From Eumeta japonica (taxonomy: Eukaryota > Arthropoda > Insecta > Lepidoptera > Psychidae): 64,000 nucleotides of DNA. The translations under genes were made by a program, and so were the position numbers. This document shows positions 37,141-47,098 of the stretch, one piece after another. The stretch's first letter is position 1, and each line of letters begins with the position of its first letter. Location: assembly GCA_005406025.1 (NCBI GenBank), contig BGZK01000210.1, forward strand, positions 186,001 to 250,000, written 5' to 3'. A model generated the notes under the pieces. That model was not told where the DNA came from. It saw only the letters and a program-made list of their open reading frames with translations, and made no database searches.

Positions 37141-37944
37141 AGATAGATAATAGGAATTTGTTATTTTGCACCGTTAAATATCGTTTCCTGGTATCTCGTT
37201 ATGCATATCGTGTCGAGATTTAACGTTCGCTGTTGATTGTTTCAAAGACATTCTCTCGGATAAAACGTTTTGTAATGTAACGCGTCGCTTACGTGTTCAG
37301 TGGCGTCTAAGGAATTAAAATCATTTAGTGAGCTCGAACAAAGTAAGGTATTTTAATAAGTGGTAGTATTATAAATTTTGTTTCTTATTATTGACAATTA
37401 ATTTGTTGAGTTAGATTGATTGTGTTTTCAATTGATACAAGAGCTTTAATTTAACATCATTTTTCGAGAATTTTTTCAAGCATAAGGGTACAATAAAGCT
37501 AAGTATTGCTAGAATTCTTAAAATCAAAAGATCAGTTTTTAAAGGTTATACATATTTCATTTTGTTAACTTACATATTAAAATAATAATCACATTCAGGA
37601 AAGCATAACGGTTGATTTCTCTTAAATCATCTTTTTCGAACCTGAAATGTCGACGGATATAAAAAAGGTAGATGGTATTCAAAAAAATAAATAAGTATTT
37701 TTAGATTTTGTAAAATATAATTAAAACGACATCAAAAAGGGTGTTAAAGAAGTTTCGAATTTCAAGAAGTATTTGATTCTTATATAATACGACAGTTTTG
37801 TGTTTGAGTTTAAAGTATTGGTATTGTAGTGCACTTTTAAGACTTTTTAACAGATATTGGATATCAGAACTATAATAGCTAAATTTCTCACAATTGTGCT
37901 AAAATAGCAGATCTAGATGATTATTACGACCCCGATGATCAACA
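37141..37944. other. AT-rich sequence, nothing recognised
   Basis: No gene or repeat identified. Confidence 0.5.
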
Positions 37945-37990
37945 ATTATGATGCATTAACTATTAAGATTAATAGTTAATGCATCATAAT
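37945..37990. repeat. Perfect 21-bp-arm palindrome
   Basis: Arms 37945-37965 and 37970-37990 are perfect complements (ATTATGATGCATTAAC...) around AGAT. The perfection suggests recent formation or maintenance. Confidence 0.92.
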
Positions 37991-38369
37991 AGTATAAGAA
38001 AAAATTCTCACATTTATGCTAGTATGTCGAATCTACACAATAGTTGTTACACATGACTTTTTGTAAGTCTGGTGATAAACAGAAAAATAGTTACTAAATC
38101 TTAAAATCGATAACAGTTGATCCAGATTTTTATATAATTATAGATGAGCTCTTGCACCGCATCTTAAACATTTAAATTTACGGAGTGGTTTAAGAGCCTA
38201 AAAAAACTACTTTATCGTTTCATTTCTGCATCGAGGAAATACACCTATGACGTGTTTTAAACTCGTCAAGTGCCGTCAGTTCTATGAAATAGTTTCTGAA
38301 TTAAATATTTTCTGACGAAGAACTTACTCAGTGATCCAAGTGAATGCTTTGTTCGTGTTATGCCTTTTT

Positions 38370-38420
38370 AATGCCTTTTTTCATCTTGTACTCGGGGAGT
38401 ATAAGATGGAAAAAGGCATT
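38370..38420. repeat. 24-bp-arm palindrome
   Basis: Arms 38370-38393 and 38397-38420 (AATGCCTTTTTTCATC... / ...AAAAAGGCATT) are complementary with two mismatches around a 3-nt loop. Confidence 0.9.
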
Positions 38421-38469
38421 GGAATCCGGTCAGTAATTGAAAAGTGCAAGTCGTCGTATCAGAATAAAG

Positions 38470-38650
38470 ATAGAATTTTAGGGTTCCCTATATAAAAGTC
38501 GTAGCATAGCCCTTATGCTGAGACTGTGGCGTTTGTATCTCCCTTTATATTGGATATTGAGCTGAAATTCGGCACAGTTATAATAACAATCTGTCCACAT
38601 GAATTCATTTTTTTTGTAAAAAAATATTCTGTTTTTTATTATAGGGTACT
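38470..38650 (+). repeat. Fragment of a 'tagggttcc...' type dispersed repeat
   Basis: TTTTAGGGTTCCCTATATAA, then CTGAGACTGTGGCGTTTG, CTGAAATTCGGCACAGTTAT and TTATTATAGGGTAC follow the order of a very common lepidopteran repeat in which tagggttccgta precedes a ctgtccgtctgtc block. Decayed. Confidence 0.45.
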
Positions 38651-39589
38651 TAAAGAAAAATAACATTTTTTTTTATTTATACACCATATGCGACATAATT
38701 TAAGGGTGCATGCTTTAAATATAGTTTTAAACGTATTAATTTTTGGTTTATATATAAAAATGTCTCAAGAGTGTCAAAACCAAAGTAGCTGAGATAATTT
38801 ATTATTAGCAAGAAAAAGAACAAATAATTAAAAATACAAGATTTAATATAATAAGATTTAAATATATGCATTTTGTGAAACAAAAAAAATATTTTTAAGT
38901 CCTATAGTTTCTAAAATTTTTTAAAAACATTTAAATGCATATTGTAGATTTCTGACTAATATTTAAATTTAACGTTTGATCATTACATAAATAGCGACGA
39001 CAACGTGGTAGGACTGTATCTGACCACCATGATGCGAATGTTAAAGGGACGGTCGTGCAAAAGGATTGTAGATACAGGGTGTCCAATCGTTAAACAGACT
39101 CGGACCATCTCTAACAACGTGAACACGTTAGACATGAGCCCAAAAGTGTATTTTAAGAAGATGGTGTATTAAAGTAAAAACATAAGTACATGTATGCTGT
39201 TTCTTATTGTATCACACTTCAAGCGAACACTACTGAAAACTAAATCATAAACACATATAATTTCTGTAGCTTTATTAAAGAAACATCTAATCGTAGCTTA
39301 ATAGAATTAATCTTACGATGTTATCAAAATAAGTGGACAGACCATTTTTCAGTAGGCGAAGCTTAACAATATGTCGGAATGAAGTTTTTCAAGCAAGTCA
39401 CCATTTTTCATACGATCGTAATGTCATCCTGCCGCAATTATAATTTAGAATCTTCGATAAGATATAGTGTGTGGCGAGCTTCACAAATAAATTTATTTCA
39501 AAAGATATATCTTTTACCATATGCAATTTAAACTACTACAATTCTGAATTTTACGGCTGGTAAACCGTTTAGTTTAAAATCAATTACGG
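38651..39589. other. AT-rich sequence, nothing recognised
   Basis: The patch at 38995-39130 (ACGACAACGTGGTAGGACTG) is more balanced in composition but unidentified. Confidence 0.45.
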
Positions 39590-39850
39590 ATGCCCATCTC
39601 ATTCGCCGATACACGGCGTGTGCTGCACGTAGTAAAACTTAGAATAGGCACCCCGAGGGCACGGCCTACGTTCGGATGCTGTGTTCGTGTCTGTCTGCAG
39701 CGAGGCCCTAGGCTAGGTCTTACGCGGATGTTCAGCCAACCTAATAATTTCTTAATGTCATGCGCTCGCGAAGGGAATTATTGTTTAGCAGTTGGAGGCA
39801 ACGTGCCCCGGATCCGTTATCTCGATGCGCCGGTCGCTGAAGGCTAATAA
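39590..39850. other. GC-rich island with an 85-codon open frame
   Basis: Balanced to GC-rich block (GGCACCCCGAGGGCACGGCC). The plus-strand frame 39590-39847 begins with ATG but shows no domain, signal or known motif. Coding status is unsupported; a regulatory island is equally possible. Confidence 0.3.
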
Positions 39851-40059
39851 AGCTGGAATTTCGTATTTAGAATCGTTTGTAATTACTAAAAAGCCGTAAT
39901 AAAGCTGTAAAAAACAGAATCCATATAGCTTATATACGAATAATACCGTTACGTAATGGTATATTAATGCAACATAAACAGTGGCAGTGATGAAATAAAA
40001 ATTACAATTGTTTTAAATCTGGTCAATATTTTACGGTTTACTATAACTAAGCTAAAATA

Positions 40060-40344
40060 ATGCCACATCAGATATTTCCGGGTACTAAGCCCCTTTACCA
40101 TGATAAGGTGTCAAACGCGGGGGAAAGAGATAGTGCACATCAGCTGCTGGTGGCGATGATTACCATTAACCGCTCAGTAGCTTCTTGGTATGAAGACTCG
40201 TCAATTTTCAGTATGTTGAAACGCAGCCCATCTACCATAAGAAGTAGTAAGTATTACTACACATTCTCTCAAAAGCAACAGAAGCGGTTACGAATCGCAC
40301 CACACATTATTATCCATCTACCGCAAAGGAATAAAGCGACGTGA
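40060..40344 (+). other. Unrecognised 94-codon open frame
   Basis: Starts at an ATG and reads 94 codons of fairly balanced composition (SVASWYEDSSIFSMLKRSPS, KQQKRLRIAP). I recognise no family. GTAAGT occurs inside at about 40246, so a splice donor could end an exon there. No flanking motif supports it as a gene. Recorded because codon composition differs from the AT-rich surroundings. Confidence 0.25.
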
Positions 40345-41590
40345 AAAATGCAAAAAGACCAAGTAAAAAGACAGGACTGAGTTCGGAATTTAATATATGT
40401 CTACGCAGGTGGAGCAACGGGTGGAAGTTAGCTGGTTTTGAATAAATTTAGATTTAAATTAAAGATATATATTATATGCATTGCATATAAGCTTTAAGAT
40501 TCCGTAATGAACTGAAGAACTTTAAACCTTCGTTTTGACCGCTTATACAGATAAATGGTTTGGAGCTATTTTTCTAAAAATTTTTTAAGATAATTATTAT
40601 ATTGATATCTCACTTGGCATAAGCGTTAAATTCTTATTAAAGTGCCTTTTATTTACTAATTTTTCTGATTGAGAATTTTCGGTTTCAAATATGTAGTTAC
40701 ATTTTTATAAAAAAAAACTTTAAAGTTCCAATATTGTAAACAATTTGCTCTTCTATAAAAACAGTTCAATTTTAAACAAAATTACATATTAAATTACTTA
40801 CAATTTGTATTAATTAACATGTGAGTTAAATTGTAACTGTGTTTAATCATATTTTATCTAAAAGCATCGTGAATTCCGCTCAACACGATTATCTATAGGA
40901 ACCGGGCTGTAACACATAATAAGACAAACACTTTTCTATGGAAACTGTGGTTTCTCATTTCCTAAAAAATGGCGTCGTAAATCCCGCGCGAAACGTGTCT
41001 ATCGATGCAGTCAGACTGATTGGAACCGTGGATATTTTAATTTGTCCCTGGCTGTACTGAACTTCGGCGCAGCAGAATCTTAAGCGGATCGCATTCGTTT
41101 CGATATTTCCGACATTAAACTATCTCGATTGAACTCACAGCAACAATGAGTAGTTTAAATGTTATTGCGATTTAAAGCTGTTATTACATGATCCGTGAAT
41201 TCGATAATGCTTGAACTTCGTCACGCTTATCCGTTAAAATAGACTACTATTATTATTGTCGTTAAATCTTAAGGCGAGGTCATAAAAATAAATTAGTGGT
41301 CAGCGGTGTAATTAATAGAGCAAAATAGAATGATATACATATTTTTTGTACTTTGTTTAGAGTTTTTTTTTGTGTATTATTTGTATGTATAAATATATAT
41401 GAAAATTTTCTTTGGTTTTGATAATTTTTGTCAGTGTAGCTGAAGTTTCTAAATATTTCCGCTAAATAGTGGAATCGATACGAATATCGGAAAATCCAAA
41501 ATCGTAAACTCCTTTTTTAAATCATGTGTACAAAATTGAAAATTACGGTCGTGGTAGAACGTTTGAAGTGTATTAAGACAGAAAAACCCT
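40345..41590. other. AT-rich sequence, nothing recognised
   Basis: No LTR for the downstream BEL/Pao relic could be picked out here. Confidence 0.45.
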
Positions 41591-41719
41591 TGTATCTTAT
41601 GTTTGAAATCATATAATGATGCATTTAAATTCCGATGGAAATGCAACGCAACAACATAATGCTTTCCTTCGCGGTATGGATGACAATCAGGAAGTGCCGT
41701 TGCATTCAAACTTATGAAT

Positions 41720-42104
41720 TCCAGGGAGTGTTTTGTTGCCAACAGTAAAATCAAAAGTAACTGATAAAAGGAAACACGTACACAATATGAAGGTATTATT
41801 AGATTCCGAGAGTGAAATGTATTTCACTACGAAATCCCTTTATCAAAAAATAATCTTAGTAGCTACTCGTATAAACGATAAAACAAAAATAATTGCTGTT
41901 GATAGCAATCGTACCTCTCAACCTGAAAAGTATGTCGATATCGAAAAATACCCACTTGCAGCAGCAGAGGTTTTAATGAAAAATCCTTACGTCGATGACT
42001 GCGTAGGAAATAATGTTAAGAAACTTCATGACCTAAAAATGAGATTATTAAATTTGAGAAGCTTTAAGCTGCATAAATGGTGTTCAAATTTTAATGAAGT
42101 GTAG
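41720..42104 (+). pseudogene. BEL/Pao pol: protease fused to RT palm by internal deletion
   Basis: PGSVLLPTV and LLDSESEMYFTT represent the aspartic protease; the catalytic DSG triplet has become DSE. Only about 40 codons later comes YPLAAAEVLMKNPYVDDC (YVDD catalytic box at 41988-41999) and FKLHKWCSN, which lie several hundred residues further downstream in intact BEL/Pao Pol. The frame is continuous across the join, so a large in-frame deletion removed the RT fingers and most of the palm. Confidence 0.85.
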
Positions 42105-42469
42105 AATGATATACCCATAAAATAAAAATACTTTGAGGAATTCGATTAGAATAAAGACAATGTGATAAAGACAAGACAAACGAATGGAAAGCTTTAAAGG
42201 AGGCCTTTGTCGAAAGACAAGCTGTGCAGAGGGGAGAAAAAAACCGAATGCCGAGAATAGGAATTAGTTTTAAAAATAATTATTCTCTTACCTCATTACG
42301 TTTAATTTTAGTTTTAATAATATTGTCATACTAATAAGTGTAATATCAGCGATAAAGGCTTATTTGTTATTCATTTATTATTATTATTTTAAAAATAAAG
42401 ACACAACGTTCGAAATTTAAAGAAATTGTTTACATTTACAAGTCTTTTGACTTAATAAACAGGAATTAA

Positions 42470-42920
42470 ATACTAAAAAAATCTTGAGCTATATTGGAAA
42501 AATATTCGACCCTCTTGGTCTTAATGGGCGTGTAGTAGTGAAGGTAAAGCTGTTTATGCAAGAATTATGGCATTCCAAACTTCACTGGGACTCCATATAA
42601 CCTCAAGGTGAGCTTAATTAATGGAAAAGTTTTATCGATAGCTTGCACGAAGTGGGTACAATTATTACATTCGAAGATGTGTGACGGACGTTATATAAGA
42701 ATAGAATCAGAAGAATTTGTGTTTTTCCAGGCACATATTTCAAGGCTATAGGGGCTTGCATTTATTTACACAATATTTATAAAAAACGGCAGTGTTAAAG
42801 TGAATTTTTATGTACTAAATCCCGAGTCGCCCTTATTTATAAATCAATGACCATTCCCTATTTAGAACTCAACAGTTATTAGCTCAACTGGAACGCAGAG
42901 TATATAATAATTCACAATAT
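42470..42920 (+). pseudogene. BEL/Pao pol: post-RT and RNase H region fragment
   Basis: ILSYIGKIFDPLGLNGRVVV and KLFMQELWHSKLHWD are the conserved block after the RT. Later GSVKVNFYVLNPESP and TIPYLELN correspond to the RNase H-region motifs usually read as ...AKSRVAP and TIPRLEL. Frames change several times. Confidence 0.75.
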
Positions 42921-43419
42921 TGACTTCCTTGTAAGGTCATTTTACATTTAGATGTTCAAATAGTTATTATCTTGGTTGAATTCTCATAATATCAAGAGAG
43001 TTTACTTCTCCAAGAGGTCAAAGGATACACAAAGGCTTATAAAGGACTTTTAGTGGTGTTACGTGAAGTCGATTGATAATCCCGTTGTTATCTTACCTAG
43101 GGGGATAGCCCCTCAAAAGTTTCAACCATGTTGTTTATTGTGACATGAGCTACACTATCTTTTGTACCCAAACTATGTTTTTCCCACGATGAAGATAAAT
43201 TCTCCATTATTTCTACTGTCGAGACGGTGAAAACCACACAGATGGAGAATGAAGGTATTGTTTGTAATATGAGCATCGTATTTAGCAACGATAATATTTT
43301 TGATAAATACTCGAATCGTAACAAGTTAATACGAATCATTGCTTAAATGTTAAGGTTCAAACTTAAGTCATTAAATACCAGTGACAAAATTTCTAAAACA
43401 CTTATTCCTAAAGAATTTT

Positions 43420-44750
43420 GTTACTGATTGTCAGTTATATTTAAATATGCGCAGAAACAATCCTTTAATGATGAAATACAGCGCCTCGAGAATAACGAAA
43501 ATGTTAAACATGTCCTAAACAATTCACGTGTATTTCTTGATGTCTTTAGGGTTTTGAAAACTGGTGAACGATTGCAAAACGCGAAAAATCTATCTAATCT
43601 AAAAACATCCAGTTATATTACTAAAGAAAAATAAATTTACTACCATGATTATTCAAAATCAACATCTTAGGTCACTACATGTCGGTCCAAGGTTGGTTTT
43701 AAGTTCGTTGTCTTAATAGTTTTGGTTAATAAATGGAATTAGTGAAATAAAAAAGGTTATTCACATCTGCATTAAGTGTTTTTACATCAAAGTTGAAGCT
43801 GCTAAGAAATTTAATGGGTTCAATACCTTTAGAAAGCGTAACTGCTTCCAGACCTTTTCAAAATACTAGCATTGACTTCTGTGGTTTGTTTAATGTGAAG
43901 GTAGTGCGAATCAAGAAACCTGTCCTTATAAAGGAGTATGTTGTTATTTTCATTGGCTTTGGTACTGAAGCCATTCACGTAGAATTGATTAGCGATTTCA
44001 CTTCTGAAAAAATTTTCAGCATGCTTGCAGCGGTTCATTGCTAGACACGCAAATGTTCATCAAATGTTTTATGTGACAACGCAAAAACATTTAAGGTGGC
44101 AAAAAATTATTTAAGTGATTTAAATGATTTAATTAAATTCCTCTAAAAAGCATGAAGACTCTGTAGAATATTATTTTTCTCAAATTGTTACATCTAAGTG
44201 CATTTCAAGTTATTCTCCAGAATTTGAAGGCCTCTGGGAGGCTGAGGTCAAAAGAGTGTAAAATTTTATTTTAAGTGCTTCGTTACTAATGTTTGTCTCA
44301 CATTAGAAGAGTTTTATTCGGTAATTACCCGAATAGAATAAATTTTTAATTCTAGACCGCTGCTTCCGGTGAGCATAGGTGTCTCCGATTATAAATGTTT
44401 GATACCTGAACACTTTCTTATACGTACTTTTTTGACTAGTTATCCCGAGCTAACTTTTTCACATAAAGGCATTAGTAGACTAAGATTTTGGAATATGGTA
44501 ACGAAAATAAAAGCAGACTTCTGGAAATTGTGGTCTCAGAACTATTTAACTTAACTGGGAACAGATCTAAATGGAAATACCACTATAAGGACTTTAATAA
44601 GCATGATAATTGCATGCATAATAAGCATGATGACTGGTTATTGATAATACCACAAATGTACCCCCAATGGAATGGAAGGATTATAAAGGTATTTCCTGAA
44701 ATTGATAATCAAGTAAGATTATCAGAGGTAAAAAATGAGCAATAATAAAG
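43420..44750 (+). pseudogene. BEL/Pao integrase region, inactivated
   Basis: RVLKTGERLQNAKN and QHLRSLHVGPRLVLSS mark the region before the zinc-binding domain, and KKVIHICIKCF its cysteine part. The catalytic core gives NTSIDFCGLF (first aspartate), AIHVELISDFTSE and LCDNAKTF (second aspartate block, about 44075-44098). SPEFEGLWEAEVK, LTLEEFYSVITRIE, FNSRPLLPVS and LIPEHFLIR follow, then FWKLWSQNYL and WNGRIIKVFPEIDNQVRL from the C-terminal domain, ending near 44745. The order is complete for a BEL/Pao integrase, but several frameshifts and stops interrupt it. No envelope gene was seen downstream. Confidence 0.85.
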
Positions 44751-45175
44751 TCTATACTAGATTCTACACTGATCTGTATCCTCTATTCATTAGTGATGAT
44801 TAAAAATACAAATAATAATAACAGATATTTATTTGTTAGAATAGATCTATATATGTAACTTTGCTTTGCCTGGCCCTAACTTGCGTCCGATATATAAACA
44901 TAGACATTAGTTTTGTATTGATTTATATTTCTACTTTTACGCCTTATATAACGTAGTGATAATGTACTCTTTATTTTTTCTTTCTGTTTCTCTATGATTT
45001 CTGTATCATGTGAAAAAAAAGGTACACATTAATAAAAATTTATGAAAATTTGATCATGAGTTATAACGTCCAATGGAGTTTTATTTCATTCTGTATAAGA
45101 CAGTCATCGGAAACTCATTTTATTTACATCTAAGATTTATCAATTGAAGTATTTTTGCTTAAATGGGCAGGGAAA
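44751..45175. other. AT-rich sequence, nothing recognised
   Basis: The expected 3' LTR of the preceding BEL/Pao relic could not be identified. Confidence 0.45.
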
Positions 45176-45400
45176 ATGCGTTTCCAACGTGATACACTAA
45201 TAGTCACCGCGGAGATTCAGCGAACACCTCCGGAGCTTTTCTGTGCGGCGCTTACGTCACATACGGCGGGGGTCGTCGTTAGGGGTAGGCGCGTGCGTAC
45301 GTCTGTCACAAGAGGGTTGTAATTACCGGCCGGCTTCGTTACGCGCGCTGAGAATTCCAGATGTCGCACTAAAAGTCTTAGCGGACAGAGACGAACTTTT
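45176..45400. other. GC-rich island, candidate regulatory element
   Basis: CpG-rich block (GTAATTACCGGCCGGCTTCG, CGGCGGGGGTCGTCG). A frame opens here and continues to 45587 in AT-rich DNA; no motif. Confidence 0.35.
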
Positions 45401-45824
45401 GAATTACGATTGGATAGATAAAAATTGCGAACTGTATTTTTCGTTTTTGATAGATCGCGATTATGACTCGAAGATGATTAATGAAAATAATTTCCGAAAG
45501 TGTAATAGTTATTATGTGTACGTATTCAGTACTGTACGTATTTATCGAAAAACAAAATTAATCAGAACGTTCTTAGTGGTAAACTAATTTGAAAAGTAGG
45601 ACATATTTTGATTGTGAATGATTGAACGTTGGATGTTTATTGCAACTACATATTCGAAGTTTTAAAATCTTGGGATTTTTAGAAAATTCACACAAGTTCC
45701 ATTCGTTAATAATAAAAAAAACATTAATATTAAGAAATTCAGAACGGCACCTAATAGTGTATAAAAAGTAATATCTATGTTTTGCGATAACAATAATTGA
45801 TGTGTGCAAACATTGCTAGGAGTA

Positions 45825-46110
45825 AAAGGAATGGCGCACACATCGCGAAATCACATTCCCGTCCGCGGCGAGCGTCGGCGACTCCTAACAAACGACAAAT
45901 ACTTTACCAAATTGATACACAACCCGGCAAATTGCCTCCCCACCTGAGACGTACGCAATACGTCTGCGGCACCCGGACAGGCGTCGCGGACGAGCACGCG
46001 CCGGCGAACATCGCGGCAATACATCACCTGTAATCCGGCCCTGGCCGCGGCCGCTCCTCGCCGCTGTCTCTGCCGGCACACCCGCTGCAACATGGTTTCC
46101 CATTTGCTTT
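45825..46110. other. GC-rich island, candidate regulatory element
   Basis: CpG-rich block (GCGTCGCGGACGAGCACGCG). Opposite-strand frames of 78, 107 and 72 codons overlap; arginine-rich composition suggests artefact. The second island within 1 kb. Confidence 0.35.
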
Positions 46111-46374
46111 GAGTTGTTTTACCCCTAAAGTTGTGTTTGCCCGTTGACATCGGCTCCGTTACTTGTTTTTTCACATTAAAAATTAAATGCGATGTAGGAA
46201 ATCGAATGAATTTAAAAAATCGCCCATAAAAGTCATTCCAAACGAGTGATGAAATTTTAGCTAATATCTGAAGGTTGCCTTACTACGCCAAAAAAAATTA
46301 ATTATTTTTTTTTAGGGAAAATATGTCACAAAATTTCTATTGATTGTGTTAGAACCATGTAATGGTCAATTTAG

Positions 46375-46625
46375 TTGCAGCTCGGCCAGTGCAATACCAC
46401 ATTATCATAGAACATAGGCCTGAAGTAACAGTCTCTTTTGTTGCATTTCGTCTAGTAAGTAAGCGTTTCGGTGGTTCTCTCTCTTTCATCACCTTCCTCC
46501 CCTTTTCATCAGCCTACTTTTTCCTCATAAATCAGGTATATTATTTCTGTCCAAGAGGCCGGGAACGTACTGGTAACTTTTTCAGGGTCACGAGTGTCCA
46601 TGCGCAGCCAACAAAAACTCCCTAA
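46375..46625 (+). repeat. Lepidopteran-type SINE, copy B
   Basis: Ordered blocks: cctgaagtaacag, cgtttcggtggttc, CCAAGAGGCCGGGAACGTACT and CACGAGTGTCCATGCGC. These align with copy C (ttaaagtaacag, agtttcggtggttc, CAAGAGTCCGG, GCGAGTGTCCATGGGCGG). Confidence 0.6.
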
Positions 46626-47067
46626 GAGGGAGTATTACGAGGAATATTTGTGTTGATTTGCCGTAACAGCTGGTCGATTACAAATTTCTGAGTTATTGAT
46701 ATATGTGAAGAAGCCTTATTAAAGTCATATTCATTTTCATTGGTTCAACTAGTTCAAGGTTCGTAAATTATTCTTTATTGTTTGTTTAATGTTTCCATAT
46801 ATTTTTCTAAATCCGATAAAACGAACTTCAAAAACTATTTTGGTCAAAGTTAGCTAATTACTTCTAACTATTAACAGCCTCCTTTAAAGATAAGTTTAAA
46901 TGTCAGAACTAGAACTATTTAAAACCAAATACTTGGTTAAAGAAACCAAAAACTACTAACGTCATTCAAAATTGAATTCTAACTATAGCCTCCAATTCGA
47001 TATTCTCTAGCTTTTAGTAACAAGTACACGAAACAACCATGTCATATAAGTGTCATGTCAAATACGC

Positions 47068-47098
<31 letters not shown>

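Larger units (their letters stand above)
41591..44750 (+). mobile_element. BEL/Pao LTR-retrotransposon relic
   Basis: Protease, reverse-transcriptase, RNase H-region and integrase remnants follow one another on the top strand in BEL/Pao order. LTRs, primer-binding site and polypurine tract were not recognised. A possible gag zinc-knuckle trace (CILCLK) lies near 41591. A large piece is missing between protease and RT palm, and about 350 bp of unrelated AT-rich DNA lies at 42120-42470. Many stops and frameshifts show a dead element. Confidence 0.85.

Noticed and set aside
41449..41754. 101-codon reverse-strand frame
   Set aside because: Overlaps BEL/Pao protease sequence readable on the plus strand; no motif in the reverse frame.
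45243..45587. 114-codon frame as a gene
   Set aside because: Begins in a GC island and runs into AT-rich DNA with no motif or conserved feature.
45797..46174. Frames of 78, 107 and 72 codons as genes
   Set aside because: Overlap each other on both strands inside a GC island; no domain.
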